64,000 nt of DNA, from the NCBI RefSeq assembly GCF_023065955.2, contig NW_026622886.1, positions 12,038,001 to 12,102,000 on the forward strand. The letters run 5' to 3'. Below, piece after piece: positions 23,325 through 32,901 of the stretch. Position 1 is the first letter of the stretch. Each line of letters starts with the position of its first letter. Position numbers and translations under genes: made by a program. This DNA comes from Ursus arctos (lineage: Eukaryota > Chordata > Mammalia > Carnivora > Ursidae). The notes beneath the pieces were generated by a model. It had not been told where the DNA came from, searched no databases, and saw only the letters and a program-made list of their open reading frames with translations.

Positions 23325-24015
23325 TGTTTTAGAATAGTTTTAGACTTTGAGAAAAGAGAAGGTAGTACAGACACACCCAGTTATTCCTATTGTTAGCATC
23401 TTACATTAGTCTCGAATATTTTATACAGCTAATATACTGATATTAATATATTGTTATTAACTAAAGTCTAGCACTTTATTCAGATCCCCTTAGTTTTTAC
23501 CTGGTGCCATTTTTCTCTTCCGGGATTCTATTCTCTTCCGGGATACCAACTACATTTAGCAGTGAGGCCTCCTAAGGGTTCCTCTCGGCTGTGACAATTT
23601 TTTAGACTTTCTTTATTTTTGAAGACCTTGACCAATTTGTCAGGCATTTCATAGAAGTTCCCTCAGTTAGGATTTGAATGCTATTTTCCTCATGATTAGG
23701 CTGGGGTTGGGGATTTTGTGAGGAAGCCCACAGAAGTCAAGTCCCTTCTCATTGCACCATACTATCAACATGACAGTATCAATGTTAACCTTGGTCACTC
23801 AGCTGAGGTGGTGTTTGTCAGGTTCTTCCCCTTAATGTCACTCTTTTTATTCCCTTTTCATATGGAATTCATTATGGGCAGCCCAAACATAAGAGATGGG
23901 GAGTTATGGCCCCAAAGAGATGGACCATAACTCCCTATCTCTTTGAGAGAAGAGTATCATTTGTTGGTGGAAGTTATTGATGCTTTGGCTGGTTTTGTAT
24001 CCAGTAAGCTCCTTC
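23325..24015 (-). mobile_element. Ancient L1M 3' UTR (reverse)
   Basis: The series 'attgttagcatcttacattagtctcg', 'aactaaagtctagcactttattcagatccccttagtttttacctggtgcc' and 'cctcctaagggttcctctcggctgtgac' is present. 'catgattaggctggggttggggattttgtgaggaagcccacagaag' and 'cttggtcactcagctgaggtggtgtttgtcagg' follow. This order matches the complement of an old L1M 3' UTR. The open frame at 23718-23930 is part of it. Confidence 0.8.
23891..23943 (+). other. Inverted repeat able to form a 19-bp hairpin
   Basis: The left arm aagagatggggagttatgg (23891-23909) and right arm ccataactccctatctctt (23925-23943) are complementary. Their one mismatch would be a G-U wobble in plus-strand RNA. The 15-nt loop includes another copy of aaagagatgg, pointing to local copying. 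It lies inside the L1M remnant. Confidence 0.8.
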
Positions 24016-24341
24016 AACTTTATTGGTTCTAATAGTTGTTTGCATTTCTTGGATTTTTATTGTAAATGATTCTGAAAATTTTGTCTTTTCTCTTTCAGTC
24101 CTTATATCTAATTAGAAAATTTTTCATATTGAAACATTCCTTCAGGACTGTATCGGTCAGCTTTAATTAGGTTATGACATGAGAAGAAACATTCTCAGAT
24201 CTCGAGGTTTACAAAATCAAAATTTATTTCTTGATCATATTTACCTCTTAGTAACAAGTTGGCTGCAGTTGGCTGTAACTCTGTCTTCCTTCTTTAGTGG
24301 CTCAAGTGGAAGAAACAGCTCTTATCAGAAATAGCCTTCTA
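24016..24341. other. No gene; unassigned repeat-like sequence
   Basis: The segment 'tatcggtcagctttaattaggttatgacatgag...' looks like an old interspersed repeat, possibly LTR-derived. I cannot place it. Confidence 0.3.
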
Positions 24342-24516
24342 GGGGCACCTGGGTGGCTCAGTCAGGTAAACATCTGCCTTCCACTCTGGTCATGATCTCA
24401 GGGTGCTGGGGTCAAGCCCTGTATTGAGCTCCCTGCTCAGCAGGAAGTCTGCTTCTCCCTCTCCCTCTGCCCTGCTCGTGCTCTCTCTCTCAAATAAATA
24501 AATAAATAAAATCTGA

Positions 24517-24556
<40 letters not shown>

Positions 24557-24588
24557 AAAAGAAAGAAAGAAAGAAAAAGAAAGAAAGA
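24342..24588 (+). mobile_element. Can-SINE with expanded (GAAA)n tail
   Basis: Forward SINEC: ggggcacctgggtggctcag through gcttctccctctccctctgcc and caaataaataaataaataaaatctg. The tail has grown into a (GAAA)n run of about 18 units at 24515-24588. Its complement gives an antisense frame of Phe/Leu/Ser runs that is not a gene. Confidence 0.93.
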
Positions 24589-25390
24589 CTTTTAATGGCA
24601 AAGGGAAAGGAGCAATGGTTGAACCATGTGGTAACTCTGTTTCTTCTTGTGTCAATATTGACTTTTTACATTTTTTCCCAAAACTGATGTGTTTAATATA
24701 GGTTTCAAAATTATTGATGTGTGGTTATTCATGATATTCTTTTATGGTATAAAGGATAACTATTATATCCTTTCCCCCCTAATTCTATCAACTCATTTTC
24801 TTTCATCTTTGTCAATTAAATTATTTTCAATTTTCAAAAATTTATTTTCAATAAAATCATTATCCCTAATGCTTCTAGATGAATTATCCCCAGAAATAAG
24901 GTCTTTTTTCCAAATGGTCAGCCATAGGAAAGTGGAGATATAGTATATGCCAATAAAAACACGGAGTTGGTATTCAAGGGTTAAAATTCAACTGAACTTA
25001 GGTAAGGCATTTACTCTAAGTCTTTTAAAAAACTATAGATGGGGAAAAAAGAGTGATTTTTTTTCCTCCAAAACTTGTCTCTTTTCTCACAAAAGAAAAC
25101 TCCGAAATGTGCTAAATGTGGATAGAACCAAGTAGTTAAGATATCAGGGGGAAAGAGAGTTCAATTCTGGCATATCGGTCAGGGCTCTGGAAACTAAAGG
25201 AAACTAATTTCAAATTGAGCATTGAGTGTTTGGCTAGATCGAAAGAATAACAGCTGGAAACTTCCACTTATTAAATTTGAAAAATCTGTATTTCTGGGTT
25301 TTTTTCAGGCAGTAAATGTTAAAGCTTGAGAAGGATTCATTTATTTAGTACATCTGAAAATATGGTTTCCCACAGTGTGTGCGTGCATGC
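24589..25390. other. No recognisable gene
   Basis: AT-rich unique DNA. Short forward open frames at 24689-25135 lack splice signals or recognisable products. Confidence 0.4.
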
Positions 25391-25419
25391 CACACACACG
25401 CACACACACACACACACAC
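25391..25419. repeat. (CA)n microsatellite
   Basis: CA run with one early CG interruption (cacacacacgcacacaca...). Confidence 0.93.
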
Positions 25420-25691
25420 TCAGAAACCCCAGGAAAAGCAAGTACCTATTTCTGTGCCCAGATGAACCAATGTGTGATAAGTCAGGTCCCCAGATCAGCC
25501 TCAATGAGAAAGAAGAGCGAACAAGGATTACGTGAGAGAAGAGTTATAGCTCCGTAGGCTGCAAAATGGAGAGGACTAACTTGAGACTTCCCAGGGAAAG
25601 AGAAGAAAATTAAGCTTTTCATATATACTGAGTATCATACATATTTAATACCCACTGTAACCCAGAGAAATGGGTTTTATTGTTCTCAATT

Positions 25692-25789
25692 TAAAGATGA
25701 GGCGTGCATCGGAAACCGGGGATGTACTGTATGGTGACTAACATAATATAATAAAAAATCATTAAAAAAATAAATAAAGATGAGGCGTG
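25692..25789 (+). mobile_element. Very short 5'-truncated L1 insertion with perfect target-site duplication
   Basis: The insert at 25707-25774 (68 bp) starts catcggaaaccggggatgta and ends in an A-rich tail (attaaaaaaataaa). It is only the last part of a carnivore L1 3' UTR. The 15-bp duplication taaagatgaggcgtg flanks it at 25692-25706 and 25775-25789. The target context (attt|aaag) fits L1 endonuclease preference. The interrupted host sequence is otherwise intact. Confidence 0.95.
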
Positions 25790-25814
25790 GTTTATTATTT
25801 TTTCATTTTTTTTG

Positions 25815-25935
25815 AAAGGGAGAGATACGTTAAACTTTTTATTGTGATAAATACATATGACATGAAATTTATTATTTTTACCATTTTAAAGTGTACAATT
25901 CAGTGTCATTTAGTACCTTCCCAATGGCTTGGTTG
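25815..25935 (-). repeat. L1M 3' fragment (reverse)
   Basis: 'ttattgtgataaatacatatgacatgaaatttattatttttaccattttaaagtgtacaattcagtgtcatttagtacctt' matches the complement of the L1M 3' UTR motif around 'gtacagttcagtggcattaagtac'. Confidence 0.7.
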
Positions 25936-26004
25936 GTTTAAAGATGTCCCCGAGGTCAACCACCTCATATGCAGAGACAGGGGAACATCCGATTCCAGAC
26001 AGCC

Positions 26005-26190
26005 GAGGAGATGTTTGGAGCACAGACTTTGCAGCTGCTCTGAGTTTCAGAGCTGCTCTGCTGCCTGGGAGCTGTGTGGCCTTGGGTAAACTACTTCACC
26101 TCTCTGTGTCTCAAATTCCCGATCTGTAGAACGGAATCTCTAACAGTACCTATGGCCTTGGGTTGTTGTGAGGATTAAATGAATGAATGC
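26005..26190 (+). repeat. MIR SINE
   Basis: 'agagctgctctgctgcctgggagctgtgtggccttgggtaaactacttcacctctctgtgtctcaaattc...gttgttgtgaggattaaatgaatg' is a well-preserved forward MIR. Confidence 0.92.
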
Positions 26191-26589
26191 ATAGTAGAGC
26201 AAGGGGGAATGGTTTCTGTCCCCGAAGATGTCCTTGATAATACCCTACCGTGAACCTGGAAAGGAGAAAAATGTGGAACCAGGGGAGGGCATAGGAATGC
26301 TCTTGGGAGGACTTTTCTGGACCCTGGACAGCACATTGAATACTTACAATTCTGCTTTCCCTTCTTGGACTTGACCTTTCTAGCTAAAAGAGCCAGTATC
26401 CGAGCCATCCCATAAGCGTGTCATCTTGAAACTGCAGATGCCGGTGCTGCTTCAGACCGATTAAATAATCCAGTAAGAGGCTGAGGCTTCTCTTCTTCCC
26501 CTTCCTGTCTCCCCCCTTCTGCCTCTCCCTCCTCCCCCTTCTCCTCTTTTTCCTTTCTCCAGTTTCTGGTTTCTTAGGTTGCTTGTCCT
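26191..26589. other. No gene; pyrimidine-rich tract
   Basis: 26490-26570 is a C/T-rich low-complexity stretch (cttctcttcttccccttcctgtctcccccc...). No exon is seen. Confidence 0.4.
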
Positions 26590-26915
26590 ATTCCCATACC
26601 ACCTCCTTATTCTTACTCCTTAGACCTTTAGACATAGCATCCTGCGTTTTAATAAACCTGACAGATTTTCAGGCATGGAATTAGGAATGAAAGGGTCCAG
26701 ACTTTTCATTTCCTCGATGAGAAAATGTGCCAGGAGAGTGAATTGATGTGCTGAAGGTGACAGAGGTGGTAGAGTGAAAATGATGAAGCCCGGGAGTGTC
26801 CTCCAGCAGTTAGAATGGCCTGCTCTCCAGTACAGCGGGGTAGGGAGGCCGTTATTCAATGATGTGTTTATGTTTTAAATAATTATTATAAGCAATCGTT
26901 ATGGCCATCAACATT
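26590..26915. repeat. Copy A of an old direct repeat pair (with 28135-28425)
   Basis: Shared blocks in the same order include accacctccttattct, ttaataaacctgacagat, gatgagaaaatgtgccaggagagt, gacagaggtggtagag, ggccgtta and gttttaaataat. Parts resemble MIR/L2. It is either two copies of one ancient repeat family or an old segmental duplication. Confidence 0.65.
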
Positions 26916-27019
26916 TTGTATATCACTTCAATTAGATAATTATTAGATAATTAGATAAATTATGTACATGCAACACATTCTTGTTCTTTTGTTATTACTT
27001 TTTTTTTTTTTAACCTTAG

Positions 27020-27243
27020 TGACCCTAAGTGGAAAAAGAAGGCCATGCTCTTTTCCTTATCAAGCTGAACCCCGGCCAAAGGCTTCACTGCGTGGGTCAC
27101 TGGTGGATCCAGGCTGGAAATGTGAATTTGAGCTTCCAGATGGTCCGATACTGAGTCACACCAGCACAGAAAGAGTGACTAATATCCTGACAGCTAAACA
27201 TCAGCAGGTGTTAAGATGTAAGGAGGAAAACAACCTGTATTAA
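27020..27243 (+). CDS. Candidate (terminal) exon of the unidentified gene
   Basis: An open segment follows a long poly-T acceptor (ttttttttttttaaccttag, ending 27019). Entry is phase 1, as for the candidate exons at 3287 and 7160. The frame runs 73 codons to a TAA at 27241-27243. The peptide starts TLSGKRRPCSFPYQ and contains DPGWKCEFELPDG. No domain is recognised, and no repeat family explains the stretch. An internal donor CAG|GTGTTA after 27207 (phase 0) gives an alternative. If the 7160 exon ends in phase 0 at 7512, an intervening exon (phase 0 to 1) is needed between them. I found none I trust, so the link is tentative. Confidence 0.35.
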
Positions 27244-27783
27244 AAATATTCTTCTATTTAGTGTCTAACAGGGAACACACTTGCTTAAAAGGTAGCATAA
27301 AAATAAGCTGGAACAAATGAGCAAATTAGACTTCATGTGCAAAGATAATGAACTTGTGATTTACTGGAAGATGAGAGCCTGACCAAGGACCGAGCAGAAA
27401 GCACGTTTGGGTGACAGTTGAGAGACAGAGAAAAGCAGGTCACACTCTGGTCAGGAGGCCTGAGCGGTCCTGCCATGGCCTCTAGCCAGCTGTGTGGCCC
27501 ACCGACCCGGGCCTGTTTTTTTCCAGGCAAAAGGAATGGACTGGTCTCGAAATTCTCTCTAAAGGAAGACACTTACAATGATTCAAAGTCTACAGTTCTA
27601 TCTCGTTGTGATCTTACACTACTTTCTACAAAGCCTACCTTCTGTGGGAGAAAGAAACCCCTGCAGTCCCTATGGCAGGTGTCAGAGGTGATAGGTTAGA
27701 AGGCAAGGGTGCTCTTTATTGGAAATGTAGGAAATACAATCTAGTTTTCAAACCAGTTTCCCATGGGGGGGCGCAATTCGACG
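27244..27783. other. No recognised feature
   Basis: The open frame at 27418-27699 contains an acceptor-like cctgtttttttccag at 27513-27527, but no matching donor or recognisable product. Otherwise unassigned. Confidence 0.35.
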
Positions 27784-27962
27784 TAATGATTGGGAGCCTA
27801 GGCCTTGGAGACAGATGCCTGGTTCCATCCCTGATGAGCTGCGTGCCCTCCATCAAGATGTGAAATCGCCATCGGCCTCGGTCCGCTCAGGGGGCCGTGG
27901 TGAGCGTGCAGTGATCTCACACAGTGCTGGGCACATAGTAGGCGCTCAGTGTTCTTGTCATT
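27784..27962 (+). repeat. MIR SINE
   Basis: 'cgtaatgattgggagcctaggccttggagacagatgcctggttccatccctgatgagctgcgtg...gtgctgggcacatagtaggcgctcagtg' is forward MIR, CpG-decayed but clear. Confidence 0.85.
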
Positions 27963-28134
27963 CCCTTACCAACTCAGCAGACTACCTGAGTGTCTCTTTA
28001 AGGTCAACGCTGTTGAGTCAATACTAAAGAACTAGGAATAACATGGTCACGGTCATTGTGATGGACGCGTGGACAGTGTGTTCCTCGTCCTGCCCGTGGT
28101 TATTCCACAGCACCGTCTAACGTCATGCTTCGTT

Positions 28135-28425
28135 TAGTCATCCTAGTTCGCACCACCTCTTTATTCTCACCTCTCAGGTCTTTCATCACTGTGTTCTACA
28201 TATTAGTAAACTTGACAGATGTACAATCATGAAATTAGAGAGTCCCCACTTATCATTTCACGGATGAGAAAATGTGCCAGGAGAGTTCGGGGATGTGCCC
28301 GACAGTACAGAGTTGGCGGTGGAGCTCAAATTCTGTTGTGAGGGTGGCCGTTCGTCACAGCCGTGTGGCCAGTACTAGGGTTGTGTTTGGTTTTGAAATA
28401 ATGATCAAAAGCTGTCAACATGGTG
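28135..28425. repeat. Copy B of an old direct repeat pair (with 26590-26915)
   Basis: Same order of blocks as copy A: accacctctttattct, ttagtaaacttgacagat, gatgagaaaatgtgccaggagagt, gacagtacagagttggcggtgga, ggccgttcg, gttttgaaataat. Offset is about 1.5 kb. Divergence and small indels show it is old. Confidence 0.65.
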
Positions 28426-28624
28426 CAAACAAGTCAGTCCATTTAAATGCACTTAAATGAACCTCCTGGAAGTAAGTGTCAGTTGTCACCTGCTTGTGGA
28501 GTAGAACAGGCTCCGTGATTGACTCTTCCACTGGCGGGTGTCCTTGTTCTTACTCATCCCGGTGTTAACAATCCAGCCTCGCCGTCATCCGCCCCGAGTT
28601 CGCATTTACTCCACACTCTTGCAG
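28426..28624. other. No recognised feature
   Basis: Short unique stretch between repeat copy B and a MIR. Nothing gene-like. Confidence 0.4.
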
Positions 28625-28830
28625 TGCTAGCCGTAGTCCCGAGCGCTCTCTTTACGCTGTCTTGTTTATCTCCCCATGAAAATCCAGGGAAATAGACATC
28701 ATTGTCTCCATTTTATGGATGAGTAAACTAAGGCTCCAAAAGAGTGTCTTGCTGAGTCACACAAGTGGCACGGAGGCAGACTCGGGATCACAGCAGATGG
28801 GTTTTTGTTCCTCTGCAATGTACTTTCCTG
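28625..28830 (-). repeat. MIR SINE
   Basis: 'gctagccgtagtcccgagcgctctctttacgctgtcttgtttatctccccatgaaaatccagggaaatagacatcattgtctccattttatggatgagtaaactaaggc' is the reverse MIR core, followed by a matching 5' part. Confidence 0.85.
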
Positions 28831-29839
28831 CTCTCCCTCCGACTCAAAGCCCCTCTCCAGGACCACCTGTTTCATAGGCACAGACAGGCAAGCAAAGAGT
28901 GGATTTAGTCTCACCTCTCTGTGAAAATCCCATCTGAACATTGTATCTTCCTAAGGACAACTGTTTCAAAGTGGCTCGTTTGTCTTAGTTGTTGGGGTTA
29001 AGCTCTTGTACTCAATCTGGGAACAAGCGATTTCCAACTTGGAGTGCAAACAGGACACGTAGGTGCTAAACCCTCAAACAGAGAGGAGGGCTGCCAACGC
29101 CCCTGTCCCGGTCTATAGGGGAGGCCACTGTGGCTTGCGAAAGTCACACAGCTCTTGGTGACACACAGCAAGGTGCCGTCGGGCTATTTTAGAGCTGAGA
29201 AAAAACAAACAGTTCTAGAATTACTGCTTTGTCCCTAGCAGAGAAGAGAATACAATTCACGTTTCTGGGTTCTTGGTTTTGTTCTCTATTTCATTATTCT
29301 TTCCTACCCTGCTCTGGGGAACTGTCAAAATTATCTCACTTAGCTATCACTGTAATTAAAGAATACCAGTAGGTTCAATTTTAATAAACCGAGTACTGGT
29401 TATCGCTCCTTTGATGTATCAATCTGACATGCTTGTGTTTTTTTTTCATTTTTAAGATCTAAATGCTGTAAAATTATTAAAAATGGAAAACCAATAATCA
29501 AAATCTAATCTGAGGTTTCTTTAGTTTTTCACACTCTGTTGAAATTTTTTCTCTTTTTTTCCTTCCTCCCTCTCTCCCTCTCCCCCTCCCTTTCTCTTTC
29601 TCTCTCTCTCTCAATCTTTCCCCCATCCCACCCCCACCCCAGGCCCAATCTAGTAGAAATGCTTTCCATTCCTTCGTGTCTGGTGTACTCCTACTGATAC
29701 TCTAAAACCCATCCTAAGTGTGACTTTTTCACTTTCCTTCTCTCCATCCCCAGAGGGAAGAGCTGCTTTTCTGTATGTGCAGAGCACCTAGCTCGTGTGT
29801 CAGAGTGCCCGCCATGTTGTATTATAAATATTTGCTGCC
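28831..29839. other. No recognisable gene; pyrimidine-rich tract
   Basis: 29545-29640 is a C/T-rich run (ttccttcctccctctctccctctccccctcc...). A MIR-like scrap ('gaggccactgtggcttgcgaaagtcacacagctcttggtg') lies at 29121-29160. No exon is seen. Confidence 0.4.
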
Positions 29840-30370
29840 AAACATTTATGGATCTCATGGTTCATCTACTCAAATCCTTTAGGGACTTCTCATTAATTTC
29901 AGTATAAATTTTGAACTCCTTAGACTGAAATCCAGAATCCTTTGCTGTTAAACCCTGAGAACCTCTCCTTCCCATCTTATCATCCACACTTTTATTCTGA
30001 GCTCCAGACATAAAGCTGAGATGCCAAAAAGAGTTATGCTATTCATGTCTACATCTCTGGCCCATTCTTTCCCCACTGTCCGGAGGACCTCCCTTCCTCC
30101 ACCCTTTGCCAGGGGACATTTGAAAGTCACCTCTCTTTGGAGCCCTTTCTGAGCCTCCCTGGCTGCCAGGGTGCAACCTCCATGCTCTCCCAGGACACTC
30201 CTGGTACCCTTACCACCATGCTGAGCATTCTGCTTTGAATTTGTCTGTCCCCCACCCGACCAGGACTTCAGGAGAGAATCTGGGTCTTTTGTCTGTCCAT
30301 CTCCAACACCCAGCTGAGTGTCACGCAGTTTTTGGGTGCTCCATAAATCCTTGTTGAATTTGATAAATTA
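29840..30370 (+). repeat. L2 LINE 3' region
   Basis: 'ttcatctactcaaatcctttagggacttctcattaatttcagtataaattttgaactcctt' leads into 'cttttattctgagctccagacat', 'cagggtgcaacctccatgctctcccagg' and 'gggtgctccataaatccttgttgaattt'. This is a long, well-ordered L2 3' end in forward orientation, with only remnants of ORF2. Confidence 0.88.
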
Positions 30371-32395
30371 AGAGCAGCCACGGCCAGTGGTGATTCCAAT
30401 AGTCATTGCATGAATAATGAAAACTGATTTATAAAACTTGTCCTAGGATCACCTGTGTTGGGCAGATAGACTTTAATAGAACACGCAGATTCCCAAAACC
30501 ATGATTACGATTGCTACCGTTGTTCTTATTTTTTTTTTGTTCTGGGCTTTGGAGAACGAAACACAAGACGAGTATGGCCCTATTCGATGGGGTTGGCTTG
30601 GGCAGCCGGGCCAGAGGGCGTCCCCAGCGTCCAGCCCAGGTGCTTCCTCTCAAACGAAGCTCCAGCCACACTTCACCTTTGCTTTACCTTGTCACTTGTC
30701 TATTTAGGCCATTTATTTGCTTTCACTGACCAGTTCTCTCTCAGCTCGGGTTTTTTATTTGACTTCGGCAGGTGTAACATAATATTTTGAGGTAGTGCCT
30801 GGTTGTTTTAAAACAGCACTTCATTTTACAGGTTAGAGAACTAACAGAGACCCTTGAAATCCCACAAAGATAATGAAGACAAAAAGTAAACACCTCTGAA
30901 GTTGTAGTCAGAAGTCATTTCCCTCCTAGTTTCTGGTTACTTTCCCTCTTAATTCCTGGCAGCCTGCAATCACAGGGCTCTGGTCGCAGGCACCAAATGG
31001 TAATTTATCATCTTTCTTGGCAGGCTTCCTGCTTCATCCTGCACCTGCCTTCTTGAAAGAAAACAAGACATCAGATACTTATTCAAATAATGGAATAGCT
31101 GATCAACTGGGTCTCCACACAATAGTGAGTTATCCATGATAAAAGAACAACTTTTTCATGCATTCTATGTGACATATGCATCCTTTCTCTTAAGATTTAT
31201 GAACCCATGACTATTAGTATTGTTAATATAATCAAACCTTTTACAGCCTCTCTCCGAAGCTTAAACTTATTATCAATTGGCTGCTGGAGGGGAGTCAATC
31301 AATTTCATAAATGCTTAAACACCTGCACTCTCTTTGGATCAGGAGGAAAAAATCAATACTAAGTCTTCATTTTTCTCCAAGTATAATGCAACCAAATCTT
31401 GCTTACAAGTTTAGGAGGACTTGTAATTCAGACAGCCACACTTCAAAGACATGGTGAGCTTGATCCTGAATGGTGATGTGTGTGTGTGTTCTTTAATCAC
31501 TCTTCCCCTTTTTTATTCTTGAATCCTAATGGAAGAGCAGGCCACTAAGGAAAAAATAAATAAATAAAAGAAACAGCCTCTGCTAATATCCTTTAGAGTT
31601 AAGTTCCCTGTTTGTGGTGTATTTCGCAACAAACATTTATTACATACTTGTTAACGAGGCATGGTGACAGTCCCTGAATATGGGAGCGTGCCTGAGACGG
31701 GCCTTCAGGATGCTCTCTTCGATGATGGACAAAGACCTGTAAACAGCTTGTTCTCATGGCTATGTAAGTCAGAATCATGTAATTGTTGGAGGTGGGGAAA
31801 AAGAAAAGAGGGAAAAAAACAAAGGAAAGGAAATGAAAAAGAAAATAGAAAGGACAGTTTATTAGAAGCTAATTGCTGTTACTAACACAGGCTAGGACGT
31901 CCGCTCCTGGAGGACATTTAATGTTTGCAAGATACGGTGAAAACATGGAGGGAAGTGCAAGCATTCTAAAAATGCTATCAATTCCTTTTTGGTCATAGTT
32001 TTTTCCTTCTTTGTTATTTTTAAAAGATGTTTTTCAAAACGCGGAAGGGCTGCGTCGCATGCAGGAACTGCTTACTCAGCACCAAGAACTAAGCGAAGTT
32101 CACTTTTTGCACTTCTGCTTCAGATCTTATTTAAATAAAAGCAATGGAATGTTGCCTACAAACTTGCCGTCACCTTGGGGCCTTTTCCCCTCCCCACGCC
32201 TTGTCTCTCCGCCCTTTCTAGAGGCAGCTCCTTGCTGAATTTGCTGCCCCTTCCCAGCTCCTGTGTTTATAGCTATATGCCGCTGGCTTACCCTGTGCTT
32301 TGTCATCTGTAAAAAGAAGTCATTGAGGCTAGCTGTCCTTGCCATCCCAAGTGGCTGGTCTGAGCCTCCAATCCGACCCTGATGTAAAAGTGCTT
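30371..32395. other. No recognisable gene
   Basis: Overlapping forward frames at 30501-30790 have a poly-T stretch in front but no convincing splice pair or product. MIR-like scraps occur near 30800-30850 ('aaacagcacttcattttacaggttagagaacta') and 32255-32330. (AAAT)n-like sequence lies at 31552-31570. Confidence 0.35.
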
Positions 32396-32575
32396 TCAGA
32401 GGGGAGGGGGGGGGAACGGGACAGACCGGTGATGGGTAGTAAGGAGGGCATGTATTGCATGGTGCACTGGGTGTTATACACAACTAATGAATCATCGAGC
32501 CTTACATCGGAAACCGGGGATGTACTGTATGGTGACTAACATAATATAATAAAAAATCATTAAAAAAAAAAAAAG
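32396..32575 (+). mobile_element. 5'-truncated carnivore L1 3' UTR with poly(A)
   Basis: 'gaggggagggggggggaacgggacagaccggtgatgggtagtaaggagggcatgtattgcatggtgcactgggtgttatacac' leads into catcggaaaccggggatgta..., then an A run. The last ~62 bp are identical to the stub at 25707, so both belong to one young L1 subfamily. Confidence 0.92.
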
Positions 32576-32856
32576 AGAAGTACAAAAAACCACTCATTGC
32601 TTTGGCTCGAAAATCTTCAAATTGTCATCAATCTACAAGTGAAGCCCTGAAATGAGAACCATGGATGTATTTGGTAGTTATGACATTTTTGTTGAACAAT
32701 GGACTATGATTTTTTTAATATATAGCCATTTGAAAATCAAAAAAAAAGTGCTTTGTAAACTATAAATTATGATTGAAACATTATTATTTTTTAATGATGC
32801 TAATCCAATTTATGAATAATTGTGATACTGCTTATGTGCTTATAACTTCATAGAAA

Positions 32857-32901
<45 letters not shown>

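Noticed and set aside
24437..24655. Antisense frame rich in Phe/Leu/Ser runs, resembling a membrane segment
   Set aside because: It is a translation of the (GAAA)n SINE tail complement.
27418..27699. Forward frame with an acceptor-like cctgtttttttccag at 27513-27527
   Set aside because: No convincing donor, no recognisable peptide, and it follows the stop of the 27020 candidate exon.
32011..32238. Forward frame starting after a T-rich acceptor-like stretch (ttatttttaaaag)
   Set aside because: The acceptor is weak, no donor fits, and no protein is recognised. Probably chance.
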